Origin: Stentor roeselii
Taxonomy: Eukaryota; Ciliophora; Heterotrichea; Heterotrichida; Stentoridae
Assembly: GCA_006503475.1 (NCBI GenBank)
Contig: RSEH01000050.1
Location: 123,110 to 187,109, forward strand
DNA: 64,000 nt
Reading direction: 5' to 3'
Shown here: positions 10,540 through 19,952 of the stretch, piece after piece
Layout: each line of letters opens with the position of its first letter
How positions within the stretch are numbered: the first letter of the stretch is position 1
Position numbers and translations under genes: made by a program
Notes under the pieces: model-generated
Database searches by the model: none
What the model was told of the DNA's origin: nothing
What the model saw: only the letters and a program-made list of their open reading frames with translations

Positions 10540-11607
10540 TTACTGAGAAATGTACCGAGAGGAGATTTCTGGAAGAAGACCGACTAAGGGTGAACTGGAT
10601 TGAAGACTCATGTCGGCCAAGGAGTACTCTGCAGGACTAGCGCGTGTGCTATTCAAGTATTCCAGAGTTGACTCTTTTTTTCCCAAGTTCTGCTTGATCC
10701 TGCTAGGTTTCAACGTTAAAGCCTCAACCGGGAGTTTCGAATTAAATTTTTCTCTAAGTCTAGGAGTCACTAATACCATCTTCGCAGTTTTCAATTCTCT
10801 CTTCAAAGTATTATTCAACTCCACCTGTTGCTTGATAACAATAGAATTAATCTCCATTTCTTTTTTCACCTCTTCTTTAAAAATTTTATACTTTTCAGTC
10901 ATTTCCTCAATCTGTGCATAAAGTTCATTTTCTTTTAATGAGGCTTGTTGTTTAAGTTCTTTCAAATCTTCTTCCGCTTTTTCTTTAAATTCACTAAGAA
11001 GGTCTTCAGATATTCTAAGATTATTTTCAGCCCTTTGGGTCTGTTCTTGATAAGTCTTTATCAGTTCTTTCAAAGCATCGACTTGTGATTCAAGTGCATT
11101 GATTTCAAGTTGTTTATCGTTGCAGTCTTCTTTTTCTTTCGACTCTTTCAACAAACTGGCTCTGGTGATTTTTTTAAAGAGTCTTTGTTTAGTCAAAGGA
11201 AGTTCCTGTTCAACAAGAAGCTGCTGAAGTCGACTGATTTCGAAGTCCTTTTCAACTAACAGACTTTTCAAAGAGTCGTAGTCTTTTTTCATGTCAAGTA
11301 GTTCAAGTTGCTGCTTTTTCATTAACTCTTGGATATGCTTGTCGAAAAGTCTTGTCAGTCTTCTGGACTCTTTTTCAAGTTCTTGCTCTTTTTGCATTTC
11401 AGAGCCGATTCTGAGATTAATCATCAGTTCTTGCAAACGGCTGTGAAAGTAGCTGTTCGGACAGGAAGAAAGAAGAACTTCTTGAGGTGAAACTTGTGGG
11501 TTTATTGAAGGGACTTGAAAATCAGTTGATACTCCGATTGACTTCGTTTCAGGGTTTTTAATTGATTCATTCCAGAAGTCACATGAAGAGGAGGATGAGC
11601 TTATCAT
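10540..11607 (-). CDS. Coiled-coil protein, unknown function
   Basis: 355 aa. A Ser-rich start (MISSSSSSCDFW) is followed by a long Glu/Lys/Leu heptad region from about 65 to 270 and a basic, Ser-rich tail. No enzymatic motif is visible. It lies 11 bp upstream of the giant Ser/Lys-rich gene on the same strand, so its stop (TAA at 10540) almost touches that gene's ATG (10528). Both proteins carry coiled coils, so a shared cytoskeletal role is possible but unproven. The ATG sits in a TTATTATATATG context, like other starts in the window. Confidence 0.82.
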   Translation of the reverse strand: MISSSSSSCDFWNESIKNPETKSIGVSTDFQVPSINPQVSPQEVLLSSCPNSYFHSRLQELMINLRIGSEMQKEQELEKESRRLTRLFDKHIQELMKKQQLELLDMKKDYDSLKSLLVEKDFEISRLQQLLVEQELPLTKQRLFKKITRASLLKESKEKEDCNDKQLEINALESQVDALKELIKTYQEQTQRAENNLRISEDLLSEFKEKAEEDLKELKQQASLKENELYAQIEEMTEKYKIFKEEVKKEMEINSIVIKQQVELNNTLKRELKTAKMVLVTPRLREKFNSKLPVEALTLKPSRIKQNLGKKESTLEYLNSTRASPAEYSLADMSLQSSSPLVGLLPEISSRYISQ

Positions 11608-11716
11608 ATATAATAAAACTCAATAATGAAGGCAGTAATCAAGAATTATTAATAAAGGTTTATTAAAAACCTTTGGTTATAGAATTTTTAATTTACTTTA
11701 TAAAGAAAGTTTTTTA

Positions 11717-13798
11717 CTACTGGTTAATCTTCTTAACGAATATATCTCGGGTAATGATCCCTACAAGCTCGCCTTTCTTGGTGATGTAAACCTGAGTGAG
11801 TCCAAGCATGATGAACAAAAAGTGGATTTTAGCAAGAGGAGTACTTTCAGTGATAGAAAAAGGTGAATCATCAGTTCCAAGCATTTTATAGTTAATGTCA
11901 ACATTTTGGTTCATGAACTCAGTCACCTCCTCAGTTTCTTCTTCTTCATGCAAAAAACTTTCATAAGCGCCTTCAACGAAGCTTTCAGGGTGAATATTCA
12001 TGAAAAAGTGGAAAAACCTCTGAAGTTGTGCCCTTGACTCAGGACTAAGCTGAGTGATCGAAGCAGCATACTGGGCATTTAAGTACTTCCTGGCGTTTTC
12101 CATGGTAATATCATAAAGTAAAATCCTTTCATCATTAATCACTGGGATCTTATTCATAGAAGAGATCCCTTCAAGTACCGCATTAGTAAGACTTCTTAAA
12201 GTCGTATCTGGTTTAATGCAAGGAAATTCAGTATCCAGTATATTTTTCGCGGTGTAAGAGTAAAGACTAGTCGACTTCAAAGAAGGCAAGTAAGGAAGTC
12301 GCTTTACTTCCAAAATGCTGTCATAAAAAGACACTGTTAAAGTACTGCTGACCCCATAAGCCACAAACACCCCGATGATCATAGGGACCAGGTAGTGAAT
12401 CTCACCAGTTAACTCAAAGACAATAATAGCGATCGACACTGAATGAGTCGTCGAGCACACCAAGGCCGCAGCGCCTACAGCAGCATAGATCCCTGCATGT
12501 TCAGTGCCTACAGTCTGTTCAACAATATACCCTACAAGTCTCCCATAAACCGCTCCACAAGTGAGCAGAGGAAAAATCACCCCTGCTGGTAACTGCACAG
12601 AAACTCCTAAAATTGTGATGAAGAACTTTACGCAAAGATATATCAAAAGATTCATTCCAAGATTTTTTTCGTCCCATCCGTGCTTTTTTATGTCTTGAGT
12701 CATGAACATGTCGTTTATCACTGTTCGGTCTGTTTGTTGTAAGTAAGTTGTTAGGAATGTAGCTGCAGAGGTTATCACTGTTATCAACAATAAGTAACGA
12801 AAACGACCGTGAAGCATTGGGAAGGTGTTGTTGTATCTTAACTCTACTAGCTTTCGAGAGATTATTATGAATATTGCACCGAGGAGACCTGCACCGAAGG
12901 CTAAAAGGGCGAAATAGATTAGTTCTTCGGTTACTTCGAGCGATTTGAAGTGGGTGTTGACGATACCGTCGTTTATTTTTGAGATTTGAAGGAGTTGATA
13001 ACCTATTGTGCACCAGATACAACAAAACGCAGCTCTCCACATATTACTAACAATATAATAAGTCGCAGTAACTTCAATACTAAACAAAACAGCGCCAATC
13101 GGACTTCCAAATACAGAAGCAATCCCAGCAGCAACAGAAGCGGCCAAGAACTGATTCCTAAGGGTCAAGTTGCGATGAATATGCCTGAAAAGTGTGAACT
13201 GCGATATCTTATACGCCAAAATTCCCGAAATATGCACAAAAGGTCCTTCTTTCCCAATACTAAGTCCTCCTCCAATAGACAAAACAAGAGAAGCATATTT
13301 AGCGACTCCTGTTTTAACAGAAAAAAATTTAGATACCTTGATTCCAGAGAGAACAGCTTTAATTTCCGCGATTCCTGAACCATCAGCGATTTTTGGTATC
13401 CAAAGGCACAAAACACTTGCAAGGATGCAGGAGACGATAGAAAAAGACATCCAAATTCCCATGTCATAGACAAAGTTTCCAGTATTCGCGAGGTACATCC
13501 TGAGGAACTGCATATGTTGAATGAGGAAGTCGAGAATAAAGCCGAAGACCGCAGTCAAAAGGCCTAAAATGCTCAAGGCTAGCAAAATAGAAGGGTTTAG
13601 GACATGAGGACTTATCATGAATTGCTTCAGTTTAGAGATACCTGTCCCTGAACCTGTGAAGGCTGATGAAGTCACCTGGTCCATGTTGGTGAAATAGTCG
13701 GTTATCAGAAGGTTTGCCTTTATGGGCTTGTTCGGGTTTATCTTAAATATGGACTCTCGCTTGCTTCTCTCGATACGGGTCTCGACTTCTTCAGCCAT
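11717..13798 (-). CDS. ClC-family chloride channel with C-terminal CBS pair
   Basis: 693 aa. About ten hydrophobic helices carry the selectivity-filter motifs GSGIAEIK (near 143), GKEGPFVH with the gating Glu (near 183) and GVIFPLLTCGA (near 405). Two CBS segments follow (about 515-560 and 645-690). At the position of the exchanger proton glutamate the protein reads SIEVTATYY, as in ClC-0/1/2-type channels (SIEVTS), not SLEEVSYY as in ClC-3/4/5 exchangers. It is therefore predicted to be a passive Cl- channel, in the plasma membrane or contractile vacuole. It ends TAG and starts with ATG in an AATAAATGG context. A 1.8 kb AT-rich gap lies upstream. Confidence 0.95.
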   Translation of the reverse strand: MAEEVETRIERSKRESIFKINPNKPIKANLLITDYFTNMDQVTSSAFTGSGTGISKLKQFMISPHVLNPSILLALSILGLLTAVFGFILDFLIQHMQFLRMYLANTGNFVYDMGIWMSFSIVSCILASVLCLWIPKIADGSGIAEIKAVLSGIKVSKFFSVKTGVAKYASLVLSIGGGLSIGKEGPFVHISGILAYKISQFTLFRHIHRNLTLRNQFLAASVAAGIASVFGSPIGAVLFSIEVTATYYIVSNMWRAAFCCIWCTIGYQLLQISKINDGIVNTHFKSLEVTEELIYFALLAFGAGLLGAIFIIISRKLVELRYNNTFPMLHGRFRYLLLITVITSAATFLTTYLQQTDRTVINDMFMTQDIKKHGWDEKNLGMNLLIYLCVKFFITILGVSVQLPAGVIFPLLTCGAVYGRLVGYIVEQTVGTEHAGIYAAVGAAALVCSTTHSVSIAIIVFELTGEIHYLVPMIIGVFVAYGVSSTLTVSFYDSILEVKRLPYLPSLKSTSLYSYTAKNILDTEFPCIKPDTTLRSLTNAVLEGISSMNKIPVINDERILLYDITMENARKYLNAQYAASITQLSPESRAQLQRFFHFFMNIHPESFVEGAYESFLHEEEETEEVTEFMNQNVDINYKMLGTDDSPFSITESTPLAKIHFLFIMLGLTQVYITKKGELVGIITRDIFVKKINQ

Positions 13799-15584
13799 TT
13801 ATTGAATTTGGATTTGGTTTGAATATAAATGGAATTTTAAAGGATTTGGATTGGGTGAGGGATGAGAGGATTGGATTTGGATTGTGATGGAAGGTAAAAG
13901 AATAGAGGGATTGAGGAGATGAGATTTTTTTTTTGTGATTGATTTGTGGAAGTTGTTTTAGTTGAGAGTTGTTTTAGTGTGAACTGATGTTAATATTTTA
14001 ACTTGAAATGATCTTTGTGATACCTTATTAATACTTTATCTATTTTGGATTGGCGAAGTTTCTTTGATATTGAAAGGATTATTAATCGGGAAGATTTTTA
14101 TCGAGACAATAATTTAGCAGATTGAATGCTTTAATCGTTATTTATTTTCACAAATTACTGTAATTATTATCTGAATAATGAAATTTACAAGAATAGTACT
14201 GAATAGCGAAGACTTTTTATTGTCTATATAAATCTTATAATTACCATGCTAAAAATTTTAATTTTTTGCTTGCCTTTCTGATATAAATGGCACAACTAGA
14301 TATTCTTTTATTCAGATTCTTAGATTTAGATTACTTATATCTATCTGTTGTTCTTAGGCTATTTACAGATTAAATTTTTGTACTTTAAATTTGAAAGCTG
14401 TATTACTCATTATGCTTAACAGATTAATCAATTTTTAAAATCCCAGTGATTTCTTCTTTCTCATAATCCTCAACTATCGTTATTTTTATCAAAAGATCGT
14501 TCTGATCATTTTCTTATTGATGTATCCTGAGTTCAAAAGAAAACTAAAAAGCCTCATTTAAACTAACTAATAAACCAAATCTAAATACAAGAGATTCATA
14601 GTATCTTATCACTAGGAGATGAGTAAATCCTTGAAAATCTCAATAAAAACTACTTGAAATTCCAATCTCAGTTTTCCATCAAGTCCTCCTTTCTAAAAAT
14701 TCGAAGACCTAAATCCAAGCACATAAAAATAAAGTTTAATAGTCTGAACAACCTGAAAAATTTCTACAATCTAGAACTTTCGGAGCAAGAAATAAATGAA
14801 ATAATGAAAATGGTAGAAATTTTATTTTTGATCCAGATTCCAAGGCTCAAAATTTGAATGCGATCCATATGATTTATCAGATCTTATACTAAGTCCAAAC
14901 TTACTCATTTTGAATAAAATTAAAAACAAACTAATTAGAAGAGTTTAATATCTTTAAAAATTAAAGAAGCAAGAGATAATATTTTAAAGATGAGAAGGTT
15001 AGGTGAAATCGATGAAAAAATTATAGAACAGAATTTATGGAAATTCAAAGCAATTTCGAAGTAATTGAAAAACTATCAACTTTTTTGCACAAATCAGGCT
15101 ATTAAAAATTTCTTAATATATTTTTAGCTATGTTAGTAGACTTTATAACGAACGCCCTGTTCAATATTACGACATCACCATTCTCCGATTTAGCTTATGC
15201 CAATCCCCAAGGTTTCTAATAATAACCAATTTATCAGTGAACCTTTGAAAAATGTAATAAAGGTTTACCGATTTTCTGAAAAAAATTCAACAATTTATAA
15301 TTTCTACTAAATAATTAGACCAGTTAGCAATATCTTCATTCTAAGTATAATTTTATTTTCAGCCTTTCCAACGAATACTGGGTTGAAATTTTAATAGATA
15401 TTAACCTAAAAATTATTAAACCACCGAAAAATTCCCTTTGAATAAAACTATTCCTTTCCAGATGCCTCAAAGATATTCCAATTAATTAATCAAGTAATTA
15501 CATAAAGCTTTAAAGACTCAATCATCTGATTTGTAAATATTTTTAAATAATAATCCAAATACCCCCCAACCTTCTTTGATATAA
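13799..15584. other. AT-rich gap, no supported gene
   Basis: About 1.8 kb with markedly higher A+T than its neighbours and stops in all frames. A short open stretch at 14654-14857 has no recognisable family and is probably chance or the remnant of a decayed gene. The purine-rich stretch just 5' of the ClC gene (13800-13930, many GGATT runs) may belong to its promoter or leader. I see no tRNA, rRNA or transposon. Confidence 0.6.
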
Positions 15585-16427
15585 ATGAAGAAAACAAAGT
15601 CAAGCTACATCCCTTCAATGCATTCAATTTTTTCAGACATAAAAAAACCCGTTCCCGGAAGTAAATCAAGACAAAAAAGCCAAAACATTATAAAAAACTA
15701 TCCAATCGACTTCAATTCACAAGACTTCCTAATGTCTAAAGCCAAAAATTCACCTGCATTAAGAAAAGACCTGATTAACAGTCACTTCTACAACAAAACA
15801 GCTCCAGAAGTTTTCAATTCAATAAAAAATCAAGATCAAAGAAATATTTTGAAACCAAAAAACATCGAAAGTCCTCAATTGATAAATTCAATGAAAATCC
15901 CGATCATCTCTTCAACAAAAAACTCAGCAGTCATAAACCCTTTCAAGCCCTCATCACCTGAATCTTTAAAAATCGAAAGGTCCCGCTTGTTTTCTTTTAA
16001 AAGACTTGAAAATATGCAAAATATTAACAAAAATGAGCGAATGTTTAATGAAGGTTTTAATGATATTGAGAGAATTGATTTAAAATCCCCATTCAAATCT
16101 ATTTCTGAAATCATTTCAAAGGCAGAAGGAAAATGTTTTGAAAAATTTGGAAGTTCTTTAATTTCTGATGAGGAAATATTTCTACCCAGAAGTCCAAAAT
16201 TTTTCGATAATGCTTTTTATGAATATTTTCGAGGGTTAAGTGAAGAAAACCAGATGGATTGCTTTGAAGTTGATCTCGATGAAGAAGAAAAGAAGTTTTG
16301 CCAGGCGAAGGATATGAATGAAAATTACCCCTTGGACCAAAGGTTATCAAAACCGTTCTTTTCCCAAGATCCCCTGATTACCAAGTCACTTTTGCCGTTT
16401 GAAACCAAAAAACCAATTTTTCGATAA
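15585..16427 (+). CDS. Hypothetical Ser/Lys-rich protein
   Basis: 280 aa. It is basic and Ser/Pro/Asn-rich in the first half (MKKTKSSYIPSMHSIFSDIK), with an acidic segment near 215-245 (DLDEEEKKF). No TM segment, signal peptide or known domain was recognised, and it is likely intrinsically disordered. Codon use and length support a real gene. The ATG lies in GATATAAATGAAG, the same TATAAATG start context as at 24319, 31529 and 40530. It ends TAA. The convergent neighbour starts its stop codon 149 bp away. Confidence 0.68.
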   Translation: MKKTKSSYIPSMHSIFSDIKKPVPGSKSRQKSQNIIKNYPIDFNSQDFLMSKAKNSPALRKDLINSHFYNKTAPEVFNSIKNQDQRNILKPKNIESPQLINSMKIPIISSTKNSAVINPFKPSSPESLKIERSRLFSFKRLENMQNINKNERMFNEGFNDIERIDLKSPFKSISEIISKAEGKCFEKFGSSLISDEEIFLPRSPKFFDNAFYEYFRGLSEENQMDCFEVDLDEEEKKFCQAKDMNENYPLDQRLSKPFFSQDPLITKSLLPFETKKPIFR

Positions 16428-16576
16428 TAAATAATTTCTCATTCTTTTTCAAAATTCCAAGTCATTTAAAAAAAAACTAAAAATTCACAAATCTCAAAAA
16501 ACTTCTCAAAGATTCATTCTATTACTTAATCAAAAAATGCTATTATAATAGAAGAAGTCTTCAAACCGAAAGGTCA

Positions 16577-17092
16577 TTAATTTAATGTATTCTTAGATAT
16601 CAAAGTATTCCTCTTCCCAAAGGTATTTTTTTTTGTTAAAGAAGTCATCTGAAAAGTTTGTTCAGCATATTCCATACTCCTAGAAGGTCTAAATCGATGA
16701 ATTTTATTTGAGGCCATCGACCTGATCCTCATCAAACTTTTCCTTAACTCTTCTTTGTTTTTCGCATTTTCACGGTTAAGTGTTTCAACTTTCTGCTTTT
16801 CCAAGACCTGCTTTTCCATTTCTTTCCTTTTAATAAGTTTTCTTTGCTGGCCGACTTTCATTTGAAGTTTTGCGAATTCTTCCTTTCTTTGATTCACATC
16901 GTTGTCTTCGATATTATAAGGAAAGAGAGAATTTATGTCGAATTTTTGAGGAGCTTCTCTCTTGGCTGCAGGTTTGGCTGACCAGATTTTGTCCATCTTC
17001 CTTCTGAAGTCGTTGTAAGTGTGAGTCACAAAATCGCCAGCGAAGGGTCTCCACATATTTAATTTAGAACTACGACGTTTTTTATCAAGCAT
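16577..17092 (-). CDS. Hypothetical basic coiled-coil protein
   Basis: 171 aa. The Arg/Lys-rich sequence has a conserved-looking N-terminal block (MWRPFAGDFVTHTYNDF near 13-29) followed by one helical coiled-coil segment (about 70-120, KEEFAKLQMK through ENAKNKEEL) and a Ser/Thr-rich basic tail. No family was recognised. The Trp/Phe block resembles a short docking motif more than a folded domain. It diverges from the SRPK gene at 17341 with 248 bp between starts and ends TAA. Confidence 0.68.
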   Translation of the reverse strand: MLDKKRRSSKLNMWRPFAGDFVTHTYNDFRRKMDKIWSAKPAAKREAPQKFDINSLFPYNIEDNDVNQRKEEFAKLQMKVGQQRKLIKRKEMEKQVLEKQKVETLNRENAKNKEELRKSLMRIRSMASNKIHRFRPSRSMEYAEQTFQMTSLTKKNTFGKRNTLISKNTLN

Positions 17093-17340
17093 TCAGAATC
17101 GAGCTTTAGTGATAAATTTCATGAAACCTTTTTAAAAACCTGAATTTTTCAAGTAAGTAAAGAGACATATTTTAAAAAAATCACTGAAAAACTAGTTTTT
17201 TAGATAAAATTTTTTATTATAAAAAATCAAATATTTTTACTTTTCTCACCTGTTTAAATTCAATTGATTCTTGAAAAATGAGGAATTTCAGCCAATCATT
17301 GAAAAGTAAAAATTTAAATCTATAAACAAATTTTCCTTAT

Positions 17341-18606
17341 ATGTTCCGAAGCAATAAGAAGAAATTAGAGCAAGAAGACTTAAGTCACTATAAAAAAGGT
17401 GGATACCACCCTGTGCAAATTGGAGACTTGTTTGAGTCTAGATATTTAGTTACCAAGAAACTGGGCTGGGGAGTTTTTTCTACTGTCTGGCTATGTCACG
17501 ACCAGGTGGAAAATATTTATGTGGCTTTGAAAATATGCAAAAGTGCCAGGTTTTACACAGAAGCAGCCACGTCTGAGATTAATATCCTGCAGGATGTTAA
17601 AGAAAAGCAAAAAAGTCCTGAAGGAAATATTTACTTTTCACAAAAATCTTTCATCGTCAACTTATTAGATTCTTTCACACATAGAGGACCAAACGGTCGT
17701 CACGTGTGTTTAGTATTCGAGATCCTCGGAATGAACCTCCTCGAAATCTCAAAAATCTACGAATTCCAAGGAATCCCTCTCGAAATCTGCAAGTCCTTCT
17801 TCATCCAAATCCTAAAATCCCTCGATTTCCTCCATCGAGTCTGCGGGATAATCCACACCGACTTAAAACTCGAAAACATTTTACTAAAACTGACTCCAAT
17901 CCAAGTATCACAACTAATGGAATACGGTGAAATCTTCACCCAAATCAGAAGGCGAGTAGAAAGAGTAGAAGAAATTCCAAAGCTCTTCGGCAGAAGCATG
18001 TCAGACGCGAACATTCAAAGATTCGCAAAACGGAACAACCGAATCGAAAACCTAAACGATTTAGTCTTAAAGAAGCAAAGAGAAGACGAAGTTTTCTTCA
18101 ACCCGAAGCTAGAAATAAAAATAGTAGACCTTGGAAACGCGGTATATGCGAGTGGAACATGTAACAACGAGATCCAAACAAGAGAATACCGTTCTCCAGA
18201 GGTCATCCTCGGGTATAAGTATTCAACTTCTGCTGACATCTGGAGCTTTGGGTGCATCGCATTTGAAATGTTAACAGGTGAAGAACTTTTCACTCCAATC
18301 ACAGGAAATGGCTTCGCTGAAGACGATGATCATCTTGCTGCGATCTGGGAATTACTTGGAGAGTTCCCTGTTGACTGGGCACAAGAGTCACTTAGAGGTT
18401 GGAAGTACTTCATGAATGACCAGCTAAGAAATGTGCCTGAACTCGAATTTTACCCGCTAATTGATATTCTTGTTGAAAGGTACGGGTTTAAAAAGAACCT
18501 GGCAGAAGAAATCAGCAGGTTTTTACTTCCTTGTCTGCAAATTATACCTGAACACAGAATTTCAGCTCTTGACTGTCTTAGCAACTCCTGGCTTCAAAGG
18601 CGGTGA
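17341..18606 (+). CDS. SRPK-type serine/arginine-protein kinase
   Basis: 421 aa. It opens with the SRPK hallmark GGYHPVQIGDLFESRY followed by the glycine loop (KLGWGVFSTVWL). VALKICKSARFYTEA provides the catalytic Lys, HTDLKLENILL carries the catalytic Asp at about 174, and DLGNA the metal-binding Asp at about 263. SRPKs phosphorylate SR splicing factors. The usual large spacer insert is shortened to about 60 residues, giving a compact enzyme. All catalytic residues are present, so it should be active. The stop is TGA at 18604-18606 followed immediately by an in-frame TAG. The C-terminal NSWLQRR is where SRPKs normally end, so TGA is probably a true stop. Confidence 0.94.
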   Translation: MFRSNKKKLEQEDLSHYKKGGYHPVQIGDLFESRYLVTKKLGWGVFSTVWLCHDQVENIYVALKICKSARFYTEAATSEINILQDVKEKQKSPEGNIYFSQKSFIVNLLDSFTHRGPNGRHVCLVFEILGMNLLEISKIYEFQGIPLEICKSFFIQILKSLDFLHRVCGIIHTDLKLENILLKLTPIQVSQLMEYGEIFTQIRRRVERVEEIPKLFGRSMSDANIQRFAKRNNRIENLNDLVLKKQREDEVFFNPKLEIKIVDLGNAVYASGTCNNEIQTREYRSPEVILGYKYSTSADIWSFGCIAFEMLTGEELFTPITGNGFAEDDDHLAAIWELLGEFPVDWAQESLRGWKYFMNDQLRNVPELEFYPLIDILVERYGFKKNLAEEISRFLLPCLQIIPEHRISALDCLSNSWLQRR

Positions 18607-18628
18607 TAGTTAAGAATGAAATATTTAA

Positions 18629-19849
18629 ATGGCTTTTTCTTTCAAAGACTCAAAACCTCGACTAAACCTCAACTTTTTAACAAGTTCCAAAGAAAACATT
18701 GAAAGTTTCACTTCTTTGAAACAACCTCTGGAAAGTATGGATTTGGAAGAAGAGGAAAAACATCTGAAATTGTTGAGACTTCAGAGGAATAAACTGGAAA
18801 ATCTTCAAGTTGATGTGAAAAGTAGAGAAGGAAGGATTAAAGAATTGGAAGATTTAGTTGATCAACTTCAAAGAGGCCTTCAGGAAAGCTCGAGCTTCAG
18901 GAATGACTTGGAAACATTGACGTTGGAACTTAAGGAAAGAGAAGAAAATAACTTGAGTTTAAAGAAGCAGCTTAAAATGCAGGTACAAGAATATGAGTTC
19001 TCTTTAAATGAAATCAGAAATGCCGCTAGTCGAGAAGTTGAAGAAAAAAACAAAGAAATTTCTAGTTTAAAGGCAAAAATCGTTGAAAAGGATAAAAATG
19101 TTGAAGATTTGAATTATGAAAATTCAAAGATCAAAAAAGAACTGAATAAACTCGCAAATGCTTTTGAAATTGAAAAAGAATCAAAAGTTATCCTTGTTGA
19201 CGAACACTCAAAAGGATGGAAAGCGGTTGAAAAGCTGTTAAAGCAACAGATCATGGAACTAACCCATGAAAAACTAGAGCTTTCCGAAAAAATGCAGGAA
19301 CTTCAAGAAAAGTACGAAAAAGTAAAAGAAAACCCAGAAAAATCAGAGTTTAAATTGAAACTTCTACAGAAAGAACAAGAAATTGCCCTGTTGAAGAAGT
19401 CATCTGCCGACTTTCAAAAGCGGACTGAACTTGAATTAACCTCTCTTCAGACTGAACTTCAAAGAGCTGTTTCAATTGTCTCTCGGCAGGAGTCAACCAT
19501 TGTCGAGTTAAGGCGCCGAAAGACTGAAGACGACTCTTTGCTTCACAACCTTCGCAATCAACTCAACTTAAAAGACTCTGACGTCACTCGAACTGTCTCC
19601 ATCTTCGATAATACCACAAAAGACTCTCAAGAATCATCAGAAATCGAAGTCTTTGAACAGATGACAAGACTTCAAAGTGAAAACAGTTCCTTGAAGTCAA
19701 AAATTCTTGAACTAAGGCAAAAGGAAGAAAATTTAAAACTTGAAAGAAAGAAAGTTGCACAGCTTAAAATGGATATGATTTCTCAGAGAAATGCTGAAGT
19801 TATTAAGTTGAGTGACGCTTTGAGTGCTGCGATCACTCGGAAATGTTAG
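18629..19849 (+). CDS. Coiled-coil protein, unknown function
   Basis: 406 aa, almost entirely heptad-patterned Glu/Lys/Leu sequence from about 30 to 400, broken only by short loops. No motor or other catalytic domain. It begins 22 bp after the SRPK stop on the same strand, so its promoter must lie within that gap or inside the SRPK 3' end. The ATG follows ATATTTAA. It ends TAG, 103 bp before the convergent CDPK stop. Such proteins are common in ciliate basal bodies and cortex, but a location cannot be assigned. Confidence 0.82.
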   Translation: MAFSFKDSKPRLNLNFLTSSKENIESFTSLKQPLESMDLEEEEKHLKLLRLQRNKLENLQVDVKSREGRIKELEDLVDQLQRGLQESSSFRNDLETLTLELKEREENNLSLKKQLKMQVQEYEFSLNEIRNAASREVEEKNKEISSLKAKIVEKDKNVEDLNYENSKIKKELNKLANAFEIEKESKVILVDEHSKGWKAVEKLLKQQIMELTHEKLELSEKMQELQEKYEKVKENPEKSEFKLKLLQKEQEIALLKKSSADFQKRTELELTSLQTELQRAVSIVSRQESTIVELRRRKTEDDSLLHNLRNQLNLKDSDVTRTVSIFDNTTKDSQESSEIEVFEQMTRLQSENSSLKSKILELRQKEENLKLERKKVAQLKMDMISQRNAEVIKLSDALSAAITRKC

Positions 19850-19952
19850 ATAATTATTTTAGAGTATTGAGGATTTTAGGTTTAAAGTATTTTTTGAAGG
19901 CTTTTGATGATGAGTGAAAGTTAATTTTAGAGATTTATTCAACCTCATTGGA

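Noticed and set aside
12986-13473. Plus- and minus-strand open frames inside the ClC gene (for example 12986-13378, 12519-13040)
   Set aside because: They are overlapping shadows of a clearly conserved channel gene.
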